From Alcaligenaceae bacterium SAGV5 (GTDB lineage: Bacteria > Pseudomonadota > Gammaproteobacteria > Burkholderiales > Burkholderiaceae_B): a stretch of 64,000 bases of DNA. Every line of letters begins with the position of its first letter. Within the stretch, counting starts at the first letter, position 1. Positions 8,882-15,374 of the stretch are shown here, one piece after another. A program made the translations under genes and the position numbers. Under the pieces are notes generated by a model that saw nothing but the letters and a program-made list of their open reading frames with translations, made no database searches and was not told the DNA's origin. Location: the NCBI GenBank assembly GCA_009360345.1, contig SPDP01000003.1:434001-498000 (forward strand), written 5' to 3'.

Positions 8882-8895
8882 TTGACCTGGATCAA
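8882..8895. promoter_or_regulatory. FNR/Anr-type binding site
   Basis: TTGACCTGGATCAA matches the consensus TTGAT-N4-ATCAA at all but one position. It lies between the divergent Usp gene (start 8804, minus) and the small membrane protein gene at 9030 (plus). The spacing of about 80 bases to the Usp start fits activation of that gene by an oxygen-sensing FNR/Anr regulator. Confidence 0.6.
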
Positions 8896-9029
8896 GCTTG
8901 CGGCGCGCATCGGGCGGAATCGCACGAATATCTCCCCATTCCGGGGGCGAGCCACCCTCGAAATGAAACCCGCCGTAACAAAATGTGGATATTATCCCTG
9001 CTCTCGACAAACTCCGATTTGAGGGACAA

Positions 9030-9245
9030 ATGGATCTTCTTTTTACGGCTTTGCTTGTCCTAATATGTGGTATATGCACCACAATTTTCATCAGGAACCG
9101 GCGCCGGTCGCGGCGCATGGCGAAAATCGCCCGCTGCGGCGGCACGCTTTGCGAACAATGCGAGCGCTACGTTTCCCCCGCCGCGCAGGCCTGCCGGCAC
9201 TGCCTGACCCCCGTCCGGACGACCACGGCACGGCCACGGGCATGA
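9030..9245 (+). CDS. small membrane protein with CxxC zinc-ribbon tail
   Basis: A 71-residue protein not recognised as a named family. Residues 3-20 form one transmembrane helix, followed by a strongly basic stretch (RNRRRSRR) and two cysteine pairs, CEQC and CRHC, spaced like a small zinc ribbon. GAGGG stands 4 bases before the ATG. An in-frame GTG 45 bases upstream is a weaker alternative. The stop overlaps the next start (ATGA), so the two genes are coupled. It may be a redox- or metal-linked membrane adaptor; this is speculation. Confidence 0.6.
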   Translation: MDLLFTALLVLICGICTTIFIRNRRRSRRMAKIARCGGTLCEQCERYVSPAAQACRHCLTPVRTTTARPRA

Positions 9246-9508
9246 AGCGGCCACACGACGCAGGCAGATCCACGCCCGACTCCCAGGGCCACCCGCCCCG
9301 GCCGGACGCCTCCTCGCTTCAAGATGTCTGGTCAGGCTGGACGGACGAGACGATCCCCGCCTTGTTCACGCATCTGTACCTGTTCCGACTGGCCGCGCAC
9401 ATGGTCCTGCCACCGGCGGAACTTCGCGCCATCGCGAACAAGGTCGGGCAGCTGACCCGCGACCTGAAGAACATGAATGACCCGGACGACGAGGGGACAC
9501 CGCCGTGA
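9242..9508 (+). CDS. hypothetical 88-residue protein coupled to the zinc-ribbon protein
   Basis: The start overlaps the stop of the preceding gene by four bases (ATGA). The N-terminal 30 residues are polar and low-complexity; residues 30-80 form an amphipathic, probably helical domain (DETIPALFTHLYLFRLAAH, then ELRAIANKVGQLTRDLK). No family is recognised. It is the last host gene before the integrated element and is followed by a strong terminator. Confidence 0.5.
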   Translation: MKRPHDAGRSTPDSQGHPPRPDASSLQDVWSGWTDETIPALFTHLYLFRLAAHMVLPPAELRAIANKVGQLTRDLKNMNDPDDEGTPP

Positions 9509-9530
9509 AGACTTACCGGAACGGCAAAGG

Positions 9531-9564
9531 AAAAGGGGCTGCCCGATAGGCAGCCCCTTTTTTT
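9531..9564. terminator. strong intrinsic terminator next to the displaced tRNA half
   Basis: A perfect 12-base stem (AAAGGGGCTGCC with GGCAGCCCCTTT, loop CGATA) is followed by a T-run on the plus strand and flanked by A-rich DNA on the other side, so it can work in both directions. It ends the 9030-9508 gene pair and originally also the host tRNA-Thr gene read from the right. Confidence 0.9.
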
Positions 9565-9566
9565 GA

Positions 9567-9612
9567 TGGTGCCGGCAAGAGGAGTCGAACCCCCGACCTT
9601 CGCATTACGAAT
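9567..9612 (-). pseudogene. displaced 3' half of host tRNA-Thr(CGU), left attachment site
   Basis: Read on the minus strand these 46 bases are tRNA positions 31-76: anticodon loop TTCGTAA, anticodon 3' stem, variable loop, T arm GGGGG-TTCGACT-CCTCT, acceptor strand TGCCGGC, and ACCA. The 5' part is missing. Its acceptor strand pairs perfectly with GCCGGCA of the 5' half at 20998-21036, so the two are halves of one former 76-base gene. The shared 9 bases ATTACGAAT (9604-9612) form the attachment core. Confidence 0.9.
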
Positions 9613-9783
9613 CGGCGCGCGCACGCTTTGCCATGATTTGAAATCAGATGGTCCTGGGGCGCTTACAACAAGGGAAATACACGACTTAATGAGGCTTCAG
9701 GGGCAGAAACGACGTGAATGAACACAGCACGTTGTGGCGCAAAACCGTGTTCGCGCCGTGGCCCCGCCACCTGGAGCCAGCAC

Positions 9784-11010
9784 ATGAAGTCAAAGATAAC
9801 ACAGGCGCTCGTCGAGCGCAGCCCAATGCCTGAGCGCGGCAAGTCGGTACTGTACGCCGACACCGAGATGCGCGGGTTCTACCTGATCGTCACCCCGACG
9901 AAGCGCAGCTTCTACGTCCAGAGCTTAGTGCGTGGGCGCCAAGTCCGCACGAAGCTGGGCGACCACCCGGCCCTTGATGCCAAGCAGGCGCGGGACATGG
10001 CGCGTACCGTCCTCGTCGGGATGCGTGGCGGCACCAATCCCAACGAGGAACGGCGCAAGGCCAAAGCGCGGGGCATCACCCTGCGCGAAGCCCTCGACCT
10101 GCATCTTGCCGCGAAACCTCTGTCCCCGCGCACCAAGGAGGACTACCGCTATTGCTGCGAGCAGTACCTCCCCGATTGGCTGGACAAGGCGCTGGCCGAA
10201 TTCGGCGCGAGCCGTACTGCCGTGCGTGAGCGCCACGTCCGCATCACCGAAAAGCACGGTGCGCCTACGGCAGACACCGTTTTCCGCATCTTCCGCGCCG
10301 TCTATAACCGCGGTCTGCGGGAGCATCCTGAGCTGCCCGCCAATCCGACAGCAAACGTCGATTACCACGGTCTCAAGCGCCGCAAGGTCGAGGTCAGTGG
10401 CGAGCGCCTGAAGGCGTGGGGCGAGGCAGTGCTCAAGCTCCACCCCGTTCGGCGCGACCTGCACCTGTTCATGATCCTGACGGGCATGCGGCGCACGTCT
10501 GCGTGCGAGGCCCGTATCTCTGACCTGAACCTGGACGACCTGCGGCTGCACGTTCCCAAGCCCAAGGGCGGATCAGCCCGCGCCTTCGACCTCCCACTGT
10601 CTGGGCCGCTCGCTGACCTGCTCGGCCACCGTCAGCGCGAAGCGCCCCGCCTTCAGCGCAAGACGCAGTGGCTGTTTCCCGCCGACAGCGAGAGCGGGCA
10701 CGTGGCCGAGGTCGCGCAGCACGAGCTGGACGGCCTGACGGGGCATGCCCTGCGGCACACCTACGCCACGCTGGCATTACAGGCAGGCGTGCCCATTGCC
10801 GAGCTGAAGTTCCTGCTGAACCACGCGGCGGGCAACGTGACGATGGGCTACCTGAACCCCACGCTCGACCACCTGCGCGGCTATCAGGACAAGGCCAGCG
10901 CATACGTGCTCGATGCCTTGGGGCTCCAATGGACAGAAGGCGAGTGGCCGCCGCGCCTTGCAACCATGCAGCAGGAGGTCGAGTCAATCAACGAATTTGA
11001 GACTGCGTAG
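9784..11010 (+). CDS. int: tyrosine recombinase / integrase of the element
   Basis: A 408-residue integrase. Residues 1-95 form an Arm-DNA-binding domain of the DUF4102 kind, about 100-200 a core-binding domain, and 210-370 the catalytic domain. Catalytic residues can be followed: R236 in TGMRR, K261 in PKPKGG, H321 and R324 in HALRHTYA, H347, and nucleophile Y356 in TMGYLN. It should cut within the anticodon stem-loop of tRNA-Thr. The start is the ATG giving MKSKITQAL; an in-frame ATG 66 bases upstream has a poorer N-terminus. It sits 170 bases inside the left end, pointing inward. Confidence 0.93.
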   Translation: MKSKITQALVERSPMPERGKSVLYADTEMRGFYLIVTPTKRSFYVQSLVRGRQVRTKLGDHPALDAKQARDMARTVLVGMRGGTNPNEERRKAKARGITLREALDLHLAAKPLSPRTKEDYRYCCEQYLPDWLDKALAEFGASRTAVRERHVRITEKHGAPTADTVFRIFRAVYNRGLREHPELPANPTANVDYHGLKRRKVEVSGERLKAWGEAVLKLHPVRRDLHLFMILTGMRRTSACEARISDLNLDDLRLHVPKPKGGSARAFDLPLSGPLADLLGHRQREAPRLQRKTQWLFPADSESGHVAEVAQHELDGLTGHALRHTYATLALQAGVPIAELKFLLNHAAGNVTMGYLNPTLDHLRGYQDKASAYVLDALGLQWTEGEWPPRLATMQQEVESINEFETA

Positions 11011-11139
11011 CGCCTGCAAACGTTGATATTTTTTCTGTTGACGGGCGTTCAAACTTCTCTCCAGCGCGCTACTCAACCCGAGCGCCTGACGGGGTCGGCC
11101 ACCTCGTTCAGGTATCTCACCAACTCATTGGAGAACAGT

Positions 11140-11598
11140 ATGAACGCAATCAACACCCCCGCCATCGAGACGCTGGCTACTTCCATGTCTGAAGTCTGCA
11201 TTGGATTTGAACGCATGGTCTGCAACAACGAAGACGCTTCCATCATTTTGATCCGCGCACTTCAACGCGATACCCTTCCGACTGCCGAAGAGCTTGCAGA
11301 AGAATGGGCCGTCGAACTCGAGGCCGAGCCCAACCGCGAAATGATTGAGCTGTTCCTGAGCCTGCATCGCCAGTTCGGTGACGAGTGGTACATCACCTGC
11401 GCGCACTACCGGATGCGGGAGGTAAATGCAGACTGCCGTGGCGACGAGACCGCTGAAGAGTGCCCGCTGTATGGCGATGACATCGAAGAGGTTCGTGAAA
11501 TGTGGGAGGATCGCTTCGCAACCTTCGACGTCAAACGTGCAAAGGAAGAGGCCGCAGCAATGGCGTGGATCGCGCGGCAGAAGAAGCAGGCCGCCTGA
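11140..11598 (+). CDS. acidic hypothetical protein downstream of the integrase
   Basis: A 152-residue, strongly acidic protein (clusters such as TAEELAEEWAVELEAEPNRE), probably mainly helical, with four cysteines but no spaced metal motif. GGAGAA precedes the ATG. It is 129 bases after the integrase on the same strand and ends at a strong terminator, so it may be co-transcribed with int. Acidic small proteins in mobile elements sometimes act as DNA mimics or anti-defence factors; nothing in the sequence proves this. No family recognised. Confidence 0.6.
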   Translation: MNAINTPAIETLATSMSEVCIGFERMVCNNEDASIILIRALQRDTLPTAEELAEEWAVELEAEPNREMIELFLSLHRQFGDEWYITCAHYRMREVNADCRGDETAEECPLYGDDIEEVREMWEDRFATFDVKRAKEEAAAMAWIARQKKQAA

Positions 11599-11636
11599 TC
11601 CTCTATCGGGGCGTCACGGCGCCCAAAGGCATGAAA

Positions 11637-11667
11637 TGAAAGGGCCACCGTCGCGGTGGCCCTTTTC
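11637..11667. terminator. bidirectional terminator between convergent element genes
   Basis: Stem AAAGGGCCACCG / CGGTGGCCCTTT with a TCG loop, A-rich before and T-rich after. It lies between the plus-strand 152-residue gene and the minus-strand 173-residue gene and can end both transcripts. Confidence 0.9.
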
Positions 11668-11690
11668 CATGCACGGCAGGAAAACATCCA

Positions 11691-12212
11691 TCAGTCATCG
11701 GCGGCACGTTCGACCACTCGCACGGTCTTCATCGCCTCGGCCGACTGCTCTGCATCCATGTCAGCGGGGTGAGCCTTCTGCCGTGGCGGAACCTCAATGC
11801 CCTTCTTGCGCATGTCGTTGGCGTACCAGCGCACCGATTTGTCGGTGGCCTGCGCACCGTCGAGCTGGGCATTGACCATCGCGGCAATCAGCCTATGGGG
11901 ATAGCCTGCGGGGTCCATGAGGAGTTGCCGTGCAAGTGCGCCGATGCCCTTGCCACGCGGGGCCTTCACGGTCTCCGGTTGAGCGTCTAGGCTCTCGATG
12001 GCCTCGGCCTGCGGCTGTGTGCTCGGCACGGCTGCCTCGGGCTGCTGCGGCCGCCCGAACGAGGCGACGTCGATGTTCTTGTCGGCCGCGATCGCTTCGA
12101 TCCGCGCAACCAGCTTGCCTCGGGTCGCAAAGGTCTTGGGTCCAGCCGGTTTGTCGGCGATTTTGTTGTGCAGGGCCAGCAGGTCCTTCATGCTCATTTC
12201 TTCCAGCTTCAT
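11691..12212 (-). CDS. hypothetical protein with N-terminal helical and C-terminal basic segment
   Basis: A 173-residue protein. Residues 1-45 (MSMKDLLALHNKIADKP, then KTFATRGKLVARIEAIAA) look like a helical pair seen at the N-termini of several phage and island proteins. A disordered Pro/Gln/Glu linker follows, then a domain (about 95-150) with RLIAAMVNAQLDGAQATDKSVRWYANDMRKKG that looks like a small DNA-binding fold. GGAG lies upstream of the ATG. It is separated from the other minus-strand genes by a terminator, so it is a unit of its own. Function unknown. Confidence 0.6.
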   Translation of the reverse strand: MKLEEMSMKDLLALHNKIADKPAGPKTFATRGKLVARIEAIAADKNIDVASFGRPQQPEAAVPSTQPQAEAIESLDAQPETVKAPRGKGIGALARQLLMDPAGYPHRLIAAMVNAQLDGAQATDKSVRWYANDMRKKGIEVPPRQKAHPADMDAEQSAEAMKTVRVVERAADD

Positions 12213-12341
12213 GGCGCGCTCCGGTGGTTGGGTACGTAGGAGCCATTAGGTCGTGTTTTGCTGGATTCGGGAGCCGGGGCCCCTCGAAAACTTGCCCTCT
12301 AACTGCCAGTCAGCACACCAGATTCCATAAGCCCTTGAAGC

Positions 12342-12376
12342 GTAAAGGGGCGACCCATCACGGATCGCCCCTTGGA
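12342..12376. terminator. terminator after the TerS-containing gene cluster
   Basis: Stem AAGGGGCGA-CC / GG-A-TCGCCCCTT around a CATCAC loop, with A-tracts on the 5' side so that minus-strand transcripts end in U's. It lies just past the stop of the 93-residue gene. Confidence 0.75.
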
Positions 12377-12392
12377 CACGGCAGAGACAGCT

Positions 12393-12674
12393 TCAGTGCG
12401 TCAGTGCCAGGTGGGCAAGATGGAACGGCAGAGCTTCAGCCTCACGCTGGGTCTGGCGGTCGAGATAGAGGTCGAGTGAGCGGCAGTAAGGAATGCCCGC
12501 CATCGCGGCGGCTTCATCAAAGCGCTCAGAGCCGAAGGGGACGCCCACGCGCTCGGCAGTATCGGCCAGGGTTTCGATGAGTTCCCGGCCGGTATCGAGG
12601 GAGCTGAACATCGCGCACAGCGCCAAGGCTACCGGGTGGTCTGCCGGATAGACGGGGAGCTTATGCGTCGCCAT
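12393..12674 (-). CDS. hypothetical 93-residue protein
   Basis: It starts with MATHKLPVYPADHPVALAL; an ATG four codons upstream is also in frame. The start overlaps the 3' end of the preceding gene by 14 bases, so they are translationally coupled. The protein appears helical, with no signal peptide or membrane segment and no recognised family. It is the last gene of the minus-strand run that begins with the TerS-like gene. Confidence 0.55.
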   Translation of the reverse strand: MATHKLPVYPADHPVALALCAMFSSLDTGRELIETLADTAERVGVPFGSERFDEAAAMAGIPYCRSLDLYLDRQTQREAEALPFHLAHLALTH

Positions 12675-13389
12675 CGCCGTCACCAATCAGGGCATGGTCG
12701 ATTTCCTGCTCGCGCATGGCCAGCGACACGGTATTGAGCGGATTCGAGCGGCCCGACTGCCAGGTGCGGACGGAGACCAGGATGCCTTGCAGGCGCGCGT
12801 CGCCCAGCTTGATGTACTCGCGCACCTTCTCGTAATCCTCCAGCTTCATGGCGTTCGCCAGTTCGGCGGGACCGACAGGGCGGTCCTTGCTGGGCATCTT
12901 GTCCAGCAGCGACAGGACAGCAGAGGCCAGCGGGACGTTCTTGGTGCCGGCCGCGACCTGGGCCATGTGGCCGAGCTCGGCGGGACCAGCGTGCTGGAGC
13001 TGCTGTAGGTACTCAGTGCGCTTCGGGTCGCCGAGGGCGGCGCGGGACAGGACCTTGGCGGGGCTGTCGTAGAACGGCCGCTGCGCGATGAGCTGGGCGT
13101 GGGGCGCGCCCGCCTGCTTGAGCAGGCCGTCGAGCTCGGCGCGGCTGTTGTCCTTGATCTGCCCGATGGCGGCCAGGGTCTCGGTCTGCTCGAAGCGCGC
13201 CACGTCGGCGCCGGAGAAGCCGGAGGAGTTCTTCCAGCGGGAGGCAATCTCAGCCTTCTTGGCGGCTACGTCCTTGTTCAGACGCTCGATGGCCTTGATG
13301 ACGCGGGTGTGGAGGGCATCCAGGCCGGATGCCAGTTCGCCGATCTGCTGAGTGCTCAGCAAGGGCGTGTCGGTAAGGGTGATCTTCAT
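12661..13389 (-). CDS. hypothetical coiled-coil protein of the element
   Basis: A 242-residue protein with GGAG upstream of its ATG. Residues 20-95 are predicted to be long amphipathic helices (ALHTRVIKAIERLNKDVAAKKAEI, then FEQTETLAAIGQIKDNSRAEL). The middle is Ala/Leu/Gln-rich and the C-terminus acidic (DGDGDA). Its size and coiled-coil character would suit a scaffold-like or capsid-interacting protein, a typical satellite function, but no homology to a named family is recognised. It is not a conserved housekeeping protein. Confidence 0.55.
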   Translation of the reverse strand: MKITLTDTPLLSTQQIGELASGLDALHTRVIKAIERLNKDVAAKKAEIASRWKNSSGFSGADVARFEQTETLAAIGQIKDNSRAELDGLLKQAGAPHAQLIAQRPFYDSPAKVLSRAALGDPKRTEYLQQLQHAGPAELGHMAQVAAGTKNVPLASAVLSLLDKMPSKDRPVGPAELANAMKLEDYEKVREYIKLGDARLQGILVSVRTWQSGRSNPLNTVSLAMREQEIDHALIGDGDGDA

Positions 13390-13609
13390 GCTGCGGCTCC
13401 TGGGAGGTGGGGTTCCTCCGGCCGCATGTGCGATCACCCGACGCCTGCCGGGAAGGCCGCACGCCAATGCGCGGCCGGAATGCTCTCAATGTGTCGTGGC
13501 GCGCTGGTCGGCGATACCAACGTTTATCAGGCTGTGTTCCACCAGGGTGCCTTGGCGGCAATCGGCAGGCAGATCAAGGGCTTGGGGCGTGTGACCCACT
13601 GACAAGCAA

Positions 13610-14026
13610 TCAGAGGTCGTCGTCTTCGAGGTCGGAGATGCGCCCGATGGGGACGCTGCCCTCACCGCCGCATTCAAAACAAATCCTCACTCCGACGACA
13701 TCCTCAGAGAAGTGGGGACGGCTGCACAGCATGCAGCGAAGCCAGCCGACACGACGCACGAGACGGGGTGGCGTGATGTTGGGATCGAAGACGGGCGCAC
13801 GGCGTGAAAGGTCACCATCGAAAGGCCAGCGCTCAGGCTCGACCAGGGCGCGGCCGACGAGGTGGTCCCCTGTCGGCTTGCGCACGGCAGGCAGGCGCTT
13901 GTGGTCGGGGAAGGCATCGGAGTCGATACGCCACTCCATCCCATGTTGACTGATGCCGTGGGCACGCGCTGCCGCGCTGATACTGGAATAGATGACGCCC
14001 GCGACTTCGACGGGCTGAGAACTCAT
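13610..14026 (-). CDS. hypothetical protein with NUMOD-like helix-turn-helix and zinc knuckle
   Basis: A 138-residue protein. Residues 6-30 (VAGVIYSSISAAARAHGIS) resemble the NUMOD/IENR helix-turn-helix that homing endonucleases use to contact DNA. Residues about 96-120 hold two cysteine pairs, CMLC and CFEC, that could bind zinc. The acidic tail ends DLEDDDL. No nuclease core (HNH or GIY-YIG) is present, so it is more likely a DNA-binding accessory than a homing nuclease. The start overlaps the upstream stop (ATGA). Confidence 0.6.
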   Translation of the reverse strand: MSSQPVEVAGVIYSSISAAARAHGISQHGMEWRIDSDAFPDHKRLPAVRKPTGDHLVGRALVEPERWPFDGDLSRRAPVFDPNITPPRLVRRVGWLRCMLCSRPHFSEDVVGVRICFECGGEGSVPIGRISDLEDDDL

Positions 14027-14283
14027 GAAGTGCCCCTGGTGTTACCGCGCGCCTCCCACTCGCGGCGCTCCTGGAACTCCCTGGACATACCCGCCCAGGT
14101 GGCAACGTCGAGACGAGGCATAGGACCGATGCACGTCATCTCCGAGCACGCAGCGAGTGCATCACGGCCGCCCAAAGCCTCAACAGCGTGCGGCGCGGTC
14201 TGCTCGAATCGGTCGAGCGTGCCTTCGATCAGCTCGGCTTGCTCCAGGGCTTCGGCCACGCTCAGTTTCTTAGCTTCCGCCAT
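14023..14283 (-). CDS. hypothetical 86-residue protein between TerS-like and NUMOD-like genes
   Basis: It overlaps both neighbours: 14 bases with the TerS-like gene upstream and four bases (ATGA) with the gene downstream, a tightly packed phage-type operon. The first 40 residues are helical and acidic (VAEALEQAELIEGTLDRFEQ). No family recognised. Confidence 0.55.
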   Translation of the reverse strand: MAEAKKLSVAEALEQAELIEGTLDRFEQTAPHAVEALGGRDALAACSEMTCIGPMPRLDVATWAGMSREFQERREWEARGNTRGTS

Positions 14284-14779
14284 TTTCGCGCTCCTTGTTG
14301 GCTTCGTACTTCGCGAGCAGTTCAGCCAGGGCCTTACGATCCTCGCTCGGCATCTTCAGAAGGGCTGCGGCATCCAAGCCGCTGCTCTCCTCGACCTTGA
14401 CGCGCAGACGGTCCGCCATCTGATCGCCATAGCGGAACTTAAGCAGGACCTCCAACAGGCGGTCGCTGTGCTTGCGCACCGTCAGGGGCTTCTGTTCGCC
14501 GGTCTCCTCGTCGGTGACGGTGGAGAGTTGCCCACCGTGGATGACGGGCTCCTCGTAGCCGATGGCCGCGCGTCGATAGGCTTCATCAAGAAGGGCGTCT
14601 AGGGCGACCTCGATGGCTTTCTCCCAGCGGGCGCGGAACTCGGTGTCCTTCTGCTTGTAGTCGAACGCCAGACGGCGGCTGATGCCGACTGCGGCGGCCG
14701 CCTGTTTGGGCGAGCAGGTGTCCTCAAGCACCTGAATGAACAGGTCTTGGGCCGCCCGCGTGAACTTCTTCATAGCCAC
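14270..14779 (-). CDS. terminase small-subunit-like DNA-binding protein
   Basis: A 169-residue protein. Residues 5-50 form a helix-turn-helix (FTRAAQDLFIQVLEDTCSPK, then AAAAVGISRRLAFDYKQKD) of the phage small-terminase kind. The middle has a helical oligomerisation part with EAYRRAAIGYEEPV and VRKHSDRLLEVLLKFRYGD, both usual in TerS proteins. TerS recognises the packaging site and hands DNA to the large terminase. No large terminase is present here, so it would have to use a helper phage's enzyme, as phage satellites do. The TerS assignment is from remembered family features. Confidence 0.65.
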   Translation of the reverse strand: MAMKKFTRAAQDLFIQVLEDTCSPKQAAAAVGISRRLAFDYKQKDTEFRARWEKAIEVALDALLDEAYRRAAIGYEEPVIHGGQLSTVTDEETGEQKPLTVRKHSDRLLEVLLKFRYGDQMADRLRVKVEESSGLDAAALLKMPSEDRKALAELLAKYEANKERENGGS

Positions 14780-15374
14780 GTCGGCCTCCTCAAAATTGGT
14801 GTACGACGTGATCGTGTCGTGTTTACCGCGCGCGAGGAGCCAGTGTTATTCCAAGCGGATCAAGGGCTTGAGTTGAAGGGGCGCACTGCCCGTCGATTAG
14901 AGGGCGGATTTCAGTTTGCGCGTGAGGGAGAAGATGGACGAGGTTCGGCGCCAAATCTGCCCTTGTCGGGCACCACCACCGCCACGCCCACCATGCTCGG
15001 CCAGGGTCAGGTCAAGCCGACACGCGCATCCGGCAGGCAGCACGGTTTATGCAAGGGGCACGCAGAAGCTGTGCATAAAGCCGTGCGTATTTTTTCTTTA
15101 TAAATCAAAGACTTTTTATAAAACGAACAACTTGAACAACATGCACAGCTTATTTCTGATAACAGACAAACCGTAATACCTCCCTCATCGCGCAGGCGAA
15201 CACAAGGCGTATCGGTCGGGTCTGGACAGCGCTTAAATTCCTAAAACGATTTCGGAGTCAAGAAAGCCGTGCTCGTCGTGCGCCGAGGATTAAGCGCATG
15301 ATTCTTAAAGCAAAAAGTCCAAAAAGAAGCCGTGCGACACGTAGCGCGTCGCACGGCGTCGATGCTGTGCTTTT
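14780..15374. other. origin-like non-coding region of the element
   Basis: About 595 bases without a convincing gene. Right part: an 11-base perfect inverted repeat AAGCTGTGCAT (15066-15076) and ATGCACAGCTT (15141-15151) flanks an AT-rich, T-tract-containing stretch (15089-15125). GCCGTGC occurs three times (15080, 15266, 15330), and GCTGTGC recurs near 15364. The layout, iterons and AT-rich DNA beside a primase-helicase gene, fits a replication origin. The left part holds only the likely leader and promoter of the TerS-like gene. Confidence 0.5.
15317..15357 (-). terminator. terminator of the alpA-primase operon
   Basis: On the minus strand the stem GCCGTGCGAC / GTCGCACGGC (15329-15357) is followed by TTCTTTTT, a classical intrinsic terminator. 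It lies 18 bases past the primase stop. Confidence 0.8.

Noticed and set aside
9567..9612. A second functional tRNA gene at the left end
   Set aside because: Only positions 31-76 are present; the 5' acceptor, D arm and half of the anticodon stem are missing.
13486..13677. Extra small gene between the coiled-coil and NUMOD-like genes
   Set aside because: The frame overlaps the end of the NUMOD-like gene, has no Shine-Dalgarno and shows no plausible domain; the roughly 220-base gap appears non-coding.
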